NCBI RefSeq assembly: GCF_040361335.1
Contig: NZ_APNM01000014.1
Coordinates: forward strand, 21,662-85,661
Direction: 5' to 3'
Length of the DNA stretch: 64,000 nt
Origin: APNM01 sp040361335
Lineage (GTDB): Bacteria; Pseudomonadota; Gammaproteobacteria; Nevskiales; Salinisphaeraceae
The position numbers and the translations under genes were made by a program. How positions within the stretch are numbered: the stretch's first letter is position 1; every line of letters starts with the position of its first letter. The notes beneath the pieces were generated by a model. That model was not told where the DNA came from. It ran no database searches and worked only from the letters and a program-made list of their open reading frames with translations. This document shows positions 7,346-15,934 of this stretch, in pieces.

Positions 7346-9106
7346 AGTCAGGGCCGGCGTGAATGGCCCCAAGGCGTCCAGGTGCGCCCGCACCGTCTCC
7401 GCCGCCACCGGCTCGCGGCACATGCCCCGCGCCGGCCCCAGGCGCGCGGCATGGAACAGCGCCGCGGTCAGCGCCAGGCCGGCGGCGACGATGGCCAGCG
7501 ACGGCCAGGGGCCGGGGTCGGTCTCCAGCCCGCCGCGCGCGGTCGCCGGAACCAGGGCGAACAGGATGCCGGCCGCGGCCAGCCAGCCCAGCACCCGGGC
7601 CCGGATCCCCGTCAGCACCCGTCTCCCGTCGCCGGCGGCGAGGCGGCGCAGCTCGGCGCGGGAAAAATGATCCAGCCGCCAGGCCGTGGCCTCGTCCACG
7701 GGACGCGCGGCCGGCGGCGGCAATGTCGCGCCGGTGATCGGGTCGGCAACGGCCTCGCCGCGCGCGTGCCGGGCGACGGCCGCGCGCACGGCGGCGTGCC
7801 GCGACTCCGAGAGGGGATACCACCACATGATCGATAGTCCGAGGGCATTCAGCGCCGCCGGCACCAGGGCATACAGGCACTTGATCGCGAGCACCACCTG
7901 CGGCGACTGGCTGTCGGCGCCGGGCACATAGCCCATGCCCCCGAGAATCGCCAGCGGCAGCGAGGCCCCCGGGATCAGCGCGAACTTGGGGATGATCGCC
8001 CAGAGGGCGGAGAACTGGGCCTCGCGGCGCTTGCCGGTTAGCAGCTCGTCGTAGTCCACCACGTCGGCGTGCATGGCGCCGCCCACGAACAGCCAGACCG
8101 CCGATTGCAGCCCCACGTAGACGTGCAGGAACAGCACCGTGCGCTCGTCGCCCGGCCCCATGAAGAACAGGGAGGCGCCGCCGGTGACCGCGACGAAGGC
8201 CGCCGCCAGCCACACGGTCAGCTTGCCGCGCGCCTCGGCCACCATCAGCCACACCGGCAGGGCCACCAGCCCGGACACGAGATAGGCGACCAGGAAATAG
8301 CCCACCCAGGCCTGGTCCACGCCGAGCACGTAATCGGCGTAGAACGGCATCAGGGTCGCCGGCATCGCGAACGGGATCGCGGTGATCACGTGCGATGCGA
8401 ACATCACCCGGAAGGGCCGGTTGCGCAGGGCCCGGCGCACGCCCGGCACCAGCGGCACGCGCCCGCGGCCGGCGAACTCGCGCCGCTCGCGGATGCGCCA
8501 CAGGAACAGGGCGTTGGCCGCCAGGTAGGCGCCGACGTAGAGCGTCGCCTGCCAGGACATGCGCGCCCGTTCGTCCTCGATCCCGGCGCCGGCCAGGACG
8601 TTCGGCAGGACCGCGCCGATCACCGTGCCCAGGGCGGCGAAGCCGGCGATGGCGGCGAACAGTTGCTGGCGTTCGCCCTGGTCCAGGGTCAGTTCCACGG
8701 CCAGGGCCTGGCGCGGCACGTTGGACAGGGTCACGAACAGGAAGCTCAGCAGCAGCGCGCCGACGGCCCAGCCCGCCAGCCCCGCCTCCGGCAACACCCG
8801 GGGCGGGTTCAGCAGCAGCCAGAACATCACGGCGTTGCCGAGCACGCCGGCGGCGATCCAGGGCAGACGCCGGCCGAAGCGGCTGCGGGTGCGGTCCGAG
8901 AGCCAGCCCATCACCGGATCGGTGATGGCGTCGAAGGCGCGGCCGGCCGCGATCGCCACCGCCATGATCCCGGCCGGCAGCGCCACCACGTCGACATAGA
9001 ACTTGGTCAGGTAGACCGCCAGCAGCAGCGCCATGGCCGCGCCCACCGCCGCCGGCAGGGCGAAGACCACCCGCGTGCCCGTGCCCAGCCGCTCCGATGG
9101 CGTCAT
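7307..9106 (-). CDS. MFS transporter of the GPH (glycoside-pentoside-hexuronide):cation symporter type
   Basis: 599 aa, longer than the usual 450-500 aa. About 12 hydrophobic segments are visible; the signature AFDAITDPVMGWLSDRTRSR and FGRRLPWI near residues 57-83 is diagnostic for the MelB/GPH family, which couples sugar uptake to sodium or protons. A cytoplasmic loop and an extra C-terminal helical pair extend the protein. The last residues (FPLSPRGERGQG) are a direct translation of a family C repeat, so the present stop codon was probably supplied by the repeat. The substrate cannot be told from sequence. Confidence 0.85.
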   Translation of the reverse strand: MTPSERLGTGTRVVFALPAAVGAAMALLLAVYLTKFYVDVVALPAGIMAVAIAAGRAFDAITDPVMGWLSDRTRSRFGRRLPWIAAGVLGNAVMFWLLLNPPRVLPEAGLAGWAVGALLLSFLFVTLSNVPRQALAVELTLDQGERQQLFAAIAGFAALGTVIGAVLPNVLAGAGIEDERARMSWQATLYVGAYLAANALFLWRIRERREFAGRGRVPLVPGVRRALRNRPFRVMFASHVITAIPFAMPATLMPFYADYVLGVDQAWVGYFLVAYLVSGLVALPVWLMVAEARGKLTVWLAAAFVAVTGGASLFFMGPGDERTVLFLHVYVGLQSAVWLFVGGAMHADVVDYDELLTGKRREAQFSALWAIIPKFALIPGASLPLAILGGMGYVPGADSQSPQVVLAIKCLYALVPAALNALGLSIMWWYPLSESRHAAVRAAVARHARGEAVADPITGATLPPPAARPVDEATAWRLDHFSRAELRRLAAGDGRRVLTGIRARVLGWLAAAGILFALVPATARGGLETDPGPWPSLAIVAAGLALTAALFHAARLGPARGMCREPVAAETVRAHLDALGPFTPALTFPLSPRGERGQG

Positions 9107-9188
9107 CCGTGGTTCCCTCCCCCGTCGCCGCCCCGCCGGGCGGGGTTACACTGTCGGGCCCGTCGACCGGAGCCCGGAAAACCCGAAC

Positions 9189-9959
9189 ATGCGTATCGCC
9201 ACCTGGAACGTCAACTCGCTCAACGTCCGCCTGCCGCACGTGCTGGCCTGGCTCGAGAAGGAGCCGGTGGACGTGCTGGCCCTGCAGGAAACCAAGCTCA
9301 CCGACGACAAGTTCCCGGCGGACGCCCTGGCCGAGGCCGGCTACCGGGCGGTCTGGAACGGCCAGCCCACCTACAACGGGGTGGCGATCCTGGCGCGCGA
9401 GGCGCCCGAGGACGAGGTCCCGGACCTGCCCGGCTACGAGGACGACCAGAAGCGCGTGCTCGCGGCCACGATCGGCGGGGTGCGGGTGATCGACGTCTAC
9501 TGCCCCAACGGCGGCGACCTGGACTCTCCCAAATACGGCTACAAGCTGGACTGGTTCGCGGCCCTGCGCGATTACGTCGCCGATGAGCTTACCCGCCACG
9601 AACGGCTGGTGGTGCTGGGCGACTTCAACGTCGCGCCCCGGCCCGAGGATACCCACGACCCGGAGAAGTGGGAAGGCCGCATCCTCTGTTCGCCGCCGGA
9701 ACGCGAAGCCCTCCAGACCGTGATCGACGCCGGCCTGGTCGACACCTGGCGGCTGTTCCCGGACCGCGAGGGCCGGCGCCGCTTTACCTGGTGGGATTAC
9801 CGCAACGGCGGCTGGGCCCGCAACGCCGGCCTGCGCATCGACCACATCCTGGCCTCCCCCGCCCTGGCGGAGACCTGCGGCGACTGCGCCGCCCACGTCG
9901 GCGAGCGCGGCCGCAAGCGGCCGTCGGACCATGTGCCGGTGGTGGCGGAGTTCGGCTGA
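9189..9959 (+). CDS. xthA: exodeoxyribonuclease III
   Basis: 256 aa from ATG 9189, chosen because MRIATWNVNSLNVRLPHV is the canonical N-terminus; an upstream in-frame extension to 9033 lacks similarity. AP endonuclease and 3'-5' exonuclease of base-excision repair. Metal and catalytic motifs in order: WNVNSL, LALQETK (Glu34 region), YCPNGGD, LGDFNVAPRPEDTHD, LRIDHIL and the C-terminal SDHVPVVAEF containing the catalytic His. The start overlaps the promoter region of the divergent symporter. Downstream is a hairpin array. Confidence 0.93.
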   Translation: MRIATWNVNSLNVRLPHVLAWLEKEPVDVLALQETKLTDDKFPADALAEAGYRAVWNGQPTYNGVAILAREAPEDEVPDLPGYEDDQKRVLAATIGGVRVIDVYCPNGGDLDSPKYGYKLDWFAALRDYVADELTRHERLVVLGDFNVAPRPEDTHDPEKWEGRILCSPPEREALQTVIDAGLVDTWRLFPDREGRRRFTWWDYRNGGWARNAGLRIDHILASPALAETCGDCAAHVGERGRKRPSDHVPVVAEFG

Positions 9960-9962
9960 AGA

Positions 9963-10230
9963 CCCCCCTCACCCCTGGCCCCTCTCCCGCCAGCGGGAGA
10001 GGGGAAATACGATTATTCCGTGCTCTCTCCCGCCCGCGGGAGAGGGAAAATACGATTCTTCCGCGCTCTATCCCGCCCGCGGGAGAGGGAAATACGGTTC
10101 TTCCGCGCACCCTCCCGCAAGAGGGAGAGGGGAATACGTTGCCCCTTTCGCTCCCGCCAGCGGAGAGGGGACACGGCGCCTCCGTTTTCCTCCCTCTCCC
10201 CCTCGAGGGGGAGAGGGTCGGGGTGAGGGG
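9963..10230. repeat. Family C array: six hairpins spaced about 44 bp between convergent genes
   Basis: Hairpins of the type CTCTCCCGCCCGCGGGAGAG lie near 9978, 10023, 10067, 10109, 10148 and 10193. They are separated by similar 17-20 bp spacers (AAATACGATTCTTCCG type). The array is entered by CCCCTCACCCCTGGCC and left by GGGGTGAGGGGG, so its ends are inverted. It lies exactly between convergent xthA and the lysoplasmalogenase gene and probably serves both as terminator. Confidence 0.9.
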
Positions 10231-10239
10231 GTGCGCCGC

Positions 10240-10875
10240 CTAAATCGACAACACGATCAACGCCTGCGCCGGGAAATAGCTGCCCAGGATCAACGCCTGG
10301 GCCGCGCGGAACGGGCGCAGGAACTTGTTCCAGCCGATGACCGCGTCCGAGAACGCGAACAGTACGGCGCCCACGGCCGCCCACCAGGCGGGGCCACCGA
10401 GGGCGTCGGCACGCCCTATCGCGGCGCCGGCCATCAGCAGCAGCAGGGCCCCATAGAGCGCCACCGGTACGCGCAAGCCGCGCGCGCCGGGCAACAGCAC
10501 CGCCGAGAAGGCGGCCCAGACCGCGAGCAGTACCAGCCAGGCCGTGGCCGGCACGCCGGTCCAGGCCCAGCCGCCGGCGAAGGCCCCGATATAGAGCAAG
10601 TGCGCGACGGCGAAGCTGACCAGGCCCTCCCGGAACCGGTCTCGGGGCAGCATCAGGAAGACGTCGCCGGCCAGCGAGAACACCAGGCCGGCCACGATCA
10701 GCCAGCGGTAGGCGCCGCCGCCGTCGGCGATCAGCGCGCCCAGCAGGATCAGCGCCGTGGTCAGCGGCTTGCAGATATAGACCTGGCGGCGACGGCCGCG
10801 GTATTCGCCGTCGATGGTCGCCAGGGCGGACAGGGCGATCGCGGGCAGCCAGAGCAGCAGTTGGATCGTGGTCAT
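10240..10875 (-). CDS. YhhN/TMEM86-type membrane protein (lysoplasmalogenase-like)
   Basis: 211 aa from ATG 10875 (MTTIQLLLWLPAIALSALAT); a longer reading upstream would overlap the MerR gene and is not supported. About eight hydrophobic helices. The conserved YICKPLTTALIL, AGLVFSLAGDVFLMLP and FAFSDAVIGWNKFLRPF identify the YhhN family, integral membrane proteins related to TMEM86 lysoplasmalogenase, which cleaves vinyl ether bonds of lysoplasmalogens. In most Gram-negative bacteria the physiological substrate is unknown. Divergent from the MerR gene. Confidence 0.85.
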   Translation of the reverse strand: MTTIQLLLWLPAIALSALATIDGEYRGRRRQVYICKPLTTALILLGALIADGGGAYRWLIVAGLVFSLAGDVFLMLPRDRFREGLVSFAVAHLLYIGAFAGGWAWTGVPATAWLVLLAVWAAFSAVLLPGARGLRVPVALYGALLLLMAGAAIGRADALGGPAWWAAVGAVLFAFSDAVIGWNKFLRPFRAAQALILGSYFPAQALIVLSI

Positions 10876-10931
10876 CGCGGTACCGGCATGGAACGTTGCG
10901 TCGGAGGCTACCAAACCTCGACGGCACCGGC

Positions 10932-10962
10932 TTGACCCCGTAGTGTGATACGGGATTATGGT
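10932..10962 (+). promoter_or_regulatory. MerR-type promoter/operator with 19-bp spacer
   Basis: TTGACC (10932-10937), a 19-bp spacer CCGTAGTGTGATACGGGAT, then TATGGT (10957-10962). The spacer holds the dyad CCGTA/TACGG. A 19-bp spacing with a central dyad is the hallmark of promoters activated by MerR-family DNA distortion, and the dyad resembles the mer operator. It lies 28 bp upstream of the merR-like start, implying autoregulation of the merR-DUF4396 operon. Confidence 0.78.
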
Positions 10963-10989
10963 GATGGATCGACAAGGAGGCAGCCGGCG

Positions 10990-11394
10990 ATGAGCTATAC
11001 CATCGGACAACTGGCCCGCGCCGCGGACAGCGACGTCGAGACCATCCGCTATTACGAGCGGCGCGGCCTGATGCCGGCGCCGCCGCGCGGCGCCAACGGC
11101 TACCGGCATTATCCGGCGGACGCCGCCGACCGCCTGCGCTTCATCCGCCGGGCCAAACGGCTCGGCTTCACGCTGGCGGAGACCCGGGACCTGCTGGCCC
11201 TGCACGACGGCGCCGGCGCGCGCGCCGAGGTCAAGGCGCTGGCCCGCAGCAAGCTGGCCGACCTGGACGAGCGCCTGGCCGACCTGGCCCGCATGCGCGA
11301 GGCGCTGGCGGACCTGGAGGCCCGCTGCTCGGGCCGGGGTCCGGTGCACGGCTGCCCCATCATCCAGGCACTGAGCGACCAGGAGGCGACATGA
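10990..11394 (+). CDS. MerR family transcriptional regulator, probable metal sensor
   Basis: 134 aa from ATG 10990, preceded by AAGGAGG 9 bp upstream. The winged-helix DNA-binding region (YTIGQLARAADSDVETIRYY) is followed by the dimerisation helix LADLDERLADLARMREALADL. The metal-binding loop is CSGRGPVHGCPIIQAL with Cys-x8-Cys as in MerR and ZntR, but the Cys usually found at the start of the dimer helix (position 79-82) is missing, so the ligand cannot be assigned. Its stop overlaps the next start by ATGA, so it is translationally coupled to the DUF4396 gene. Confidence 0.88.
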   Translation: MSYTIGQLARAADSDVETIRYYERRGLMPAPPRGANGYRHYPADAADRLRFIRRAKRLGFTLAETRDLLALHDGAGARAEVKALARSKLADLDERLADLARMREALADLEARCSGRGPVHGCPIIQALSDQEAT

Positions 11395-11882
11395 CCCAGC
11401 ACGCTCACGCGACACACGACAGCCATCATGCCTGCCACGACGACGGCCACGAGCATGCCGGCGGCATGTTCCGGACCACGTCGCAGGTCACCCTGCACTG
11501 TCTGGTGGGCTGCAGCATCGGCGAGTTCCTGGGCCTGTTCCTGGGCACCCTGATCGGCCTGGGCGTCTTCGGCACGGTGGCTCTGGCGGTGGTCTTCGCC
11601 TTCGTCGTGGGTATCAGCCTGGCGGTGCTCCCGGTGATGCGGAACCACGGCATGACCCTCAAACAGGCCCTGGCGACGGTCTGGCTGGGCGAAGTGATGT
11701 CGATCACCGCCATGGAGATCGCCATGAACGGCATCGACCTCGCCATCGGCGGCGTCCAGGCCGGCTCCCTGGCCAACCCGCTGTTCTGGATCGGTTTCGC
11801 GGCGGCCGTGCCCGCCGGCTACGTCGCCGCCTGGCCGGTGAACTACCTGCTGCTCAAGCGCAACCTCAAGAAATGCCACTGA
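11391..11882 (+). CDS. DUF4396 membrane protein with His-rich N-terminus
   Basis: 163 aa. The first 23 residues hold nine His (HAHATHDSHHACHDDGHEH), a plausible metal-binding tail, followed by about four membrane helices: CSIGEFLGLFLGTLIGLGVF, ALAVVFAFVVGISLAVLP, the segment around VWLGEVMSITAMEIAMN, and NPLFWIGFAAAVPAGYVAAW. DUF4396 proteins often accompany metal-resistance genes; no activity is known. Translationally coupled to the MerR regulator, which suggests a role in metal handling or export controlled by it. Confidence 0.82.
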   Translation: MTQHAHATHDSHHACHDDGHEHAGGMFRTTSQVTLHCLVGCSIGEFLGLFLGTLIGLGVFGTVALAVVFAFVVGISLAVLPVMRNHGMTLKQALATVWLGEVMSITAMEIAMNGIDLAIGGVQAGSLANPLFWIGFAAAVPAGYVAAWPVNYLLLKRNLKKCH

Positions 11883-11958
11883 GGCCCGTCCCGTGTCTCG
11901 GCAGGGCGCGTCAAGATCGGTATGCTTTCCGGTTTCCGACATCCGGTGAGTGAACGTC

Positions 11959-12705
11959 ATGGCGCAAGACCCGAAGCCCTCGCATTCCACGCTGTACAAC
12001 GCCCTGTTCGTGCCGGGGCTGATCCTCGGCGGCCTGATCCTGATCGCCCTGGTGGTACTGGCCTTCGGCGACAAGCTGGCGGATAACGGCGGCGGTTCCG
12101 CCGACGGCGAGCGCCGGGTGAGCGAACAGCTCATGGCCCGCTTCGAATCCGAGTACGACGCCAAGGGCATGGCCGTGGGCGAGGCCGACGCCCCGGTGGT
12201 GATGCGCGAGTTCGCCGACTACCAGTGCCCGGCCTGCGGCGCCTTCGCCGATACCGCCAAGCGGATTCGCGAAGAATACGTCGCCGACGGCCGGGTGCGC
12301 TTCGTGTTCTTCGACTTCCCCCTGCCCATGCACCAGCATGCGCACGAGGCCGCGCAGGCGGCGCGCTGCGCGGCCCGCGCCGATCGCTTCTGGCCCTATC
12401 ACGACCGGCTGTTCGAGACGCAGCGGGAGTGGGCGCGGGAATCCGACGCCACCGGCTTCTTTTATGACCTGGCGGTGCAGACCGAGGTACCGCTGGAGCC
12501 CTTCAAGCGCTGCCTGAGCCAGGACGCTACCAGCGCGGTGGTGGACGAGAACGCGCAGATCGCGCGCGATGTCGGCGCCGTGGCCACGCCCACGATCCTG
12601 ATCGGCGACCGCGTGTTCTCCGGGGCCACCGGCTACGACACCCTCAAGCGCGAGATCGAGAACCGGTTGGCGGCGGCCACGGCGGGCCAGGACGCGGCTC
12701 AGTAG
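11959..12705 (+). CDS. membrane-anchored DsbA-family thiol:disulfide oxidoreductase
   Basis: 248 aa from ATG 11959; an in-frame GTG lies 9 bp upstream. One N-terminal membrane helix (about 17-36) places the thioredoxin-like domain in the periplasm. The active site is DYQCPACGAF with Cys90 and Cys93, and the cis-Pro loop is GAVATPTILIGD. CPAC and the VGEADAPVVMREF start resemble the DSBA-like thioredoxin_4 group (BdbD/DsbG-like) rather than classic DsbA (CPHC). Convergent with the DUF2474 gene, with a 7-bp overlap of 3' ends. Confidence 0.87.
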   Translation: MAQDPKPSHSTLYNALFVPGLILGGLILIALVVLAFGDKLADNGGGSADGERRVSEQLMARFESEYDAKGMAVGEADAPVVMREFADYQCPACGAFADTAKRIREEYVADGRVRFVFFDFPLPMHQHAHEAAQAARCAARADRFWPYHDRLFETQREWARESDATGFFYDLAVQTEVPLEPFKRCLSQDATSAVVDENAQIARDVGAVATPTILIGDRVFSGATGYDTLKREIENRLAAATAGQDAAQ

Positions 12706-12815
12706 AGCAGGAGGGTCAGCAGTCCCCGCAGACCGTAGGCCGCCCCGGCCACCACGACCAGGCCGGCCAGCCAAAGGCCGACGAACCAGAGCCATTGGCG
12801 GGTGCGGCGTTTCAC
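12699..12815 (-). CDS. DUF2474 small membrane protein, cytochrome bd accessory subunit
   Basis: 38 aa from GTG 12815, ending TGA at 12699. The sequence begins VKRRTRQWLWFVGLWLAGLV and has one membrane helix, matching the DUF2474 family found after cydB in CioAB-type operons, similar in position to CydX/CbdX, which stabilise the oxidase. It lies 37 bp downstream of cydB on the same strand and overlaps the DsbA-like gene by 7 bp in convergent orientation. Too short for routine gene callers. Confidence 0.72.
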   Translation of the reverse strand: MKRRTRQWLWFVGLWLAGLVVVAGAAYGLRGLLTLLLY

Positions 12816-12852
12816 GGGCCTTGAGCGCGTCCGGGATGACGGCCGATGCCGG

Positions 12853-13854
12853 CTAGTGGTAGCCGGCATCGGCGGTCACCTTGCCGCGGAAGACCCAGTA
12901 GGAATAGCCGGTGTAGAACAGGATGAAGGGCACCAGGACCGCCACGCCCACCATCAGGAAGGCCTGGCTCTCGGGCGGCGAGGCGGCGTTCCAGATGGTC
13001 AGGTGCGGCGGCATGATATGCGGCCACATGGAGATCGCCAGGCCCGCGTAGCCGAGGCCGAACATCGCCAGCGAATAGACGAAGGGCGCGCGCTCGAAGC
13101 GACGGCTGACGGCGCGGTACAGGCCCAGCGAGACGGCCGCCACCAGCACCGGCACCGGTGCCAGGTAGGCGATGTTGGGCCAGGAGAACCAGCGCTCGGC
13201 GTAGGCCAACTCCAGGAACGGCACCCACAGGCTGACCAGGGCCATGAAGCCGATCACCGCGAACAGCAGCCGCCGGCACCAGCCGAAGGCGGCGGTCTGC
13301 AGCGGCCCCTCGGCCTTCATCACCAGCCAGCTCGCGCCCAGCAGGGCGTAGCCGGCCACCAGGGCGATCCCGGTCATCACCGAGAACGGGCTCAGCCAGT
13401 CGAAGCTGCCGCCGACGTACTGGCCGCCGCGGACCTCGATGCCCTGCACGATCGCGCCCAGGGTCAGGCCCTGGCAGAACGTGGCGACGATGGAGCCGTA
13501 GTTGAAGGCCGCGTTCCAGCCGGCCTTGCGTCGGGCCTTGAAGCGGAATTCGAAGGCCACGCCGCGGAAGATCAGCGCGATCAGCATCAGCGACAGCGGC
13601 AGGTACAGCGCCGGCAGCATCGCCGAGTAGACCGGCGGGAAGGCCGCCAGAAGGCCGGCGCCGCCCAGTACCAGCCAGGTCTCGTTGCCGTCCCAGACCG
13701 GGGCCACGGAGTTCATCATCACGTCGCGCTCGCCCTCGTCGCGGGCGAGGCGCGAGAGGATGCCGATACCCAGGACGAAACCGTCCAGGAACACGTACAT
13801 GAACACGCCGAAGCCGATCACGGCGAACCAGAGCAGCGGCATCAGTTCGAGCAT
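12853..13854 (-). CDS. cydB: cytochrome bd-type quinol oxidase subunit II (CioB-like)
   Basis: 333 aa with about eight or nine membrane helices. The N-terminus ELMPLLWFAVIGFGVFMYVF with LDGFVLGIGIL and the DVMMNSVAPVWDGNETWLVL signature identify CydB/CioB. The subunit pairs with CydA in the inner membrane to reduce oxygen with quinol electrons without proton pumping. It starts 4 bp after the cydA stop, consistent with coupled translation, and is followed by the DUF2474 subunit gene. Confidence 0.93.
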   Translation of the reverse strand: MLELMPLLWFAVIGFGVFMYVFLDGFVLGIGILSRLARDEGERDVMMNSVAPVWDGNETWLVLGGAGLLAAFPPVYSAMLPALYLPLSLMLIALIFRGVAFEFRFKARRKAGWNAAFNYGSIVATFCQGLTLGAIVQGIEVRGGQYVGGSFDWLSPFSVMTGIALVAGYALLGASWLVMKAEGPLQTAAFGWCRRLLFAVIGFMALVSLWVPFLELAYAERWFSWPNIAYLAPVPVLVAAVSLGLYRAVSRRFERAPFVYSLAMFGLGYAGLAISMWPHIMPPHLTIWNAASPPESQAFLMVGVAVLVPFILFYTGYSYWVFRGKVTADAGYH

Positions 13855-13858
13855 GGCG

Positions 13859-15247
13859 TCAGCCCTCCTCGTCCGCCGGGACGTCCGGGTAGGACAGCGG
13901 CCGCGCCGCGGTCCGGTAAGGCGTGGCGGCGGACGGCGGTCCCTCGGGGCCGGAGCGGATCAGCCGCAGGATGTAGTACAGGCCGGCGCCGAAGACGATG
14001 CCGTAGACCACGACGAACACGGCGAGCGTGGCGAGCACGCTGGCGCCGGCGACCGGCGAGCCGGCCTCGGACGTGCGCATCAGGCCGTACACCACCCAGG
14101 GCTGGCGGCCGATCTCGGTGGTGAACCAACCGGCGAGTACCGCGACGAAACCCGAGGGCGCCATCGCGATGCAGAAATTCTGGAAGGGACGCGACCGGAA
14201 CAGCCGCCGCCGGGCGGCCAACCATAGCCCGCAGACCGCGAGCAGCAGCATCAGCAGCCCGAGCCCGACCATGACCCGGAAGGTGAAGAACACCGTGCGT
14301 ACCGGCGGCCGGTCCGCCGGCGCGAACTCCTCCAGGCCGGTGACCTCGCCGTCCGGGTCGTGCGCCAGGATCAGGCTGCCGAGCTTGGGCACGGACAACG
14401 CGAAACGGTTGCTCTCGGTGGCCGGGTCGGGCCAGGCGAACAGGTGCAGGGGCGCGCCGCGCTCGGTGTGCCAGTGCGCCTCCATGGCCGCGACCTTGGC
14501 GGGCTGGTGTTCCTGGGTGTTCAGGCCGTGCAGGTCGCCGGCGAATATCTGCAGGGGCGCCACGATGGCCACGAAGCCGACCCCCATGCCCATCATCACC
14601 CGCGCCGCCTCGTTGGCGATCCCGCGCTTGAGGTACCAGGCGGCCACCGCCAGGATCACGAACGCCGTCGTCAGGTAGGCCGCCAGCACCATGTGCACCA
14701 GCCGGTAGGGGAACGACGGATTGAAGATGATCGCCCACCAGTCGACCGGGAAGAAGATGCCGTCGCGGATCTCGTAGCCCGCCGGGGTGTGCATCCAGGA
14801 ATTCGCCGACAGGATCCAGAACGACGACAGCAGCATGCCGAGCGCCACCATGCAGGTGGCGAAGAAGTGCAGGCCGTTGCCGACCCGCTCCCAGCCGAAC
14901 AGCATGATCCCGAGGAAGGTCGCCTCCAGGAAGAAGGCGGTGAGCACCTCGTAGGAGAGCAGCGGCCCCAGGATGTTGCCGGTGGCCTCGGAGAATTCGC
15001 TCCAGTTGGTGCCGAACTGGAAGCTCATGACGATGCCCGAGACCACGCCCATGCCGAACGACACGGCGAAGATCTTCACCCAGAAGCGGAACAGCCGCCG
15101 ATAGACGTCGCGGCCGGTGCGCAGCCACAGGAATTCGAGCATGCCCAGCCAACTCGCCAGGCCGATGGTGAACGCCGGGAACAGGATGTGGAACGAGACC
15201 ACGAAGGCGAACTGCAATCGCGATAGCAGTAGCGGGTCCAGTTCCAT
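13859..15247 (-). CDS. cydA: cytochrome bd-type quinol oxidase subunit I (CioA-like)
   Basis: 462 aa, in the range of short Q-loop (CioA, cyanide-insensitive) rather than E. coli CydA (about 520 aa). Heme ligand His20 lies in FVVSFHILFPAF; further conserved segments are MSFQFGTNWSEFSEATGNI, LEATFLGIMLFGW, a later LVHMVLAAYL with a His, and GRQPWVVYGLMRT. It carries hemes b558, b595 and d in the family. The operon cydA-cydB-DUF2474 likely provides high-affinity or stress-tolerant respiration. Confidence 0.93.
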   Translation of the reverse strand: MELDPLLLSRLQFAFVVSFHILFPAFTIGLASWLGMLEFLWLRTGRDVYRRLFRFWVKIFAVSFGMGVVSGIVMSFQFGTNWSEFSEATGNILGPLLSYEVLTAFFLEATFLGIMLFGWERVGNGLHFFATCMVALGMLLSSFWILSANSWMHTPAGYEIRDGIFFPVDWWAIIFNPSFPYRLVHMVLAAYLTTAFVILAVAAWYLKRGIANEAARVMMGMGVGFVAIVAPLQIFAGDLHGLNTQEHQPAKVAAMEAHWHTERGAPLHLFAWPDPATESNRFALSVPKLGSLILAHDPDGEVTGLEEFAPADRPPVRTVFFTFRVMVGLGLLMLLLAVCGLWLAARRRLFRSRPFQNFCIAMAPSGFVAVLAGWFTTEIGRQPWVVYGLMRTSEAGSPVAGASVLATLAVFVVVYGIVFGAGLYYILRLIRSGPEGPPSAATPYRTAARPLSYPDVPADEEG

Positions 15248-15361
15248 ATCCGACGCTCCTTGCTGCAGTGCGTCATATCATACCCGACACGGCTCCACCG
15301 GTTAAGTGAAGGCGCCGGTCGACGGGTGCGGCAAAGTGTCGCGGGCGTGCGCCCGCCCGGC

Positions 15362-15811
15362 TCAGCCGCCGGGCACGTCGTTGCCGGCGGCGCGCCAGGC
15401 GTCCATGTGCCAGGCGGCGTCGAAGCGTCCGGCCATCTCACCGGTCTCCGCCACGCCCTCCACGGGGCCGTGGAACACGGCGAGCATCTCGGCGCCCTCG
15501 GGGCTGACCGGCTCGTGGATGGCGCCCACGTTCTCGAACAGGTAGGAGCCTTCCTCGAACCGGATCGCCGGATCGTCCGCGTAGTGGAAACCGCCCTTGG
15601 TCACATAGGCCTCGACCGGCTCCAGGTGGCGGTGGATCGGAGCACTGACCCCCGGATCGACCTTGATCAGGATGGTGAAGCGCCCGCTCTCGCGGTCGGC
15701 GTGCAGGAGCTTGAAATAGGCCCCCTCGAAGGCCCAGGGGATCCAGTCCACGCGGGGACCGTGGACCACGTCGAGGGTGTCGCGGCTATTGGGCTCGATC
15801 GCTGCGGCCAT
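15362..15811 (-). CDS. cupin-domain protein (acetylacetone/dihydroxyacetophenone dioxygenase-like)
   Basis: 149 aa, single cupin. Metal ligands are visible in PIHRHLEPVEAYVTKGGFHY (His-x-His and a downstream Glu) and in the second motif NVGAIHEPVSPEG. The ordering ILIKVDPGVSAPIHRHLEP is typical of small non-heme iron C-C bond dioxygenases and of ChrR-type anti-sigma cupins. No N-terminal zinc-binding anti-sigma domain is present, so an enzyme is more likely than a ChrR regulator. Substrate unknown. An RBS (GAGGAGAA) lies just upstream. It is not obviously in an operon. Confidence 0.75.
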   Translation of the reverse strand: MAAAIEPNSRDTLDVVHGPRVDWIPWAFEGAYFKLLHADRESGRFTILIKVDPGVSAPIHRHLEPVEAYVTKGGFHYADDPAIRFEEGSYLFENVGAIHEPVSPEGAEMLAVFHGPVEGVAETGEMAGRFDAAWHMDAWRAAGNDVPGG

Positions 15812-15934
15812 GATGGATTCTCCTCGTTTCGCACCGATGGGTTTTATCGCTGTTGTCCTCCCGCACGGGCGTGCGCCCCGGCGGGGTAACCGAAACTACG
15901 CCCCCGGCGGCGGGGCCGCAAGCCGGGCGAGGTC

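Noticed and set aside
9963..10230. CRISPR-like array (repeats of about 24 bp, spacers of 17-20 bp)
   Set aside because: The spacers resemble each other (AAATACGATTCTTCCG type), the repeats vary, and no cas gene is nearby. It is a tandem family C hairpin array.
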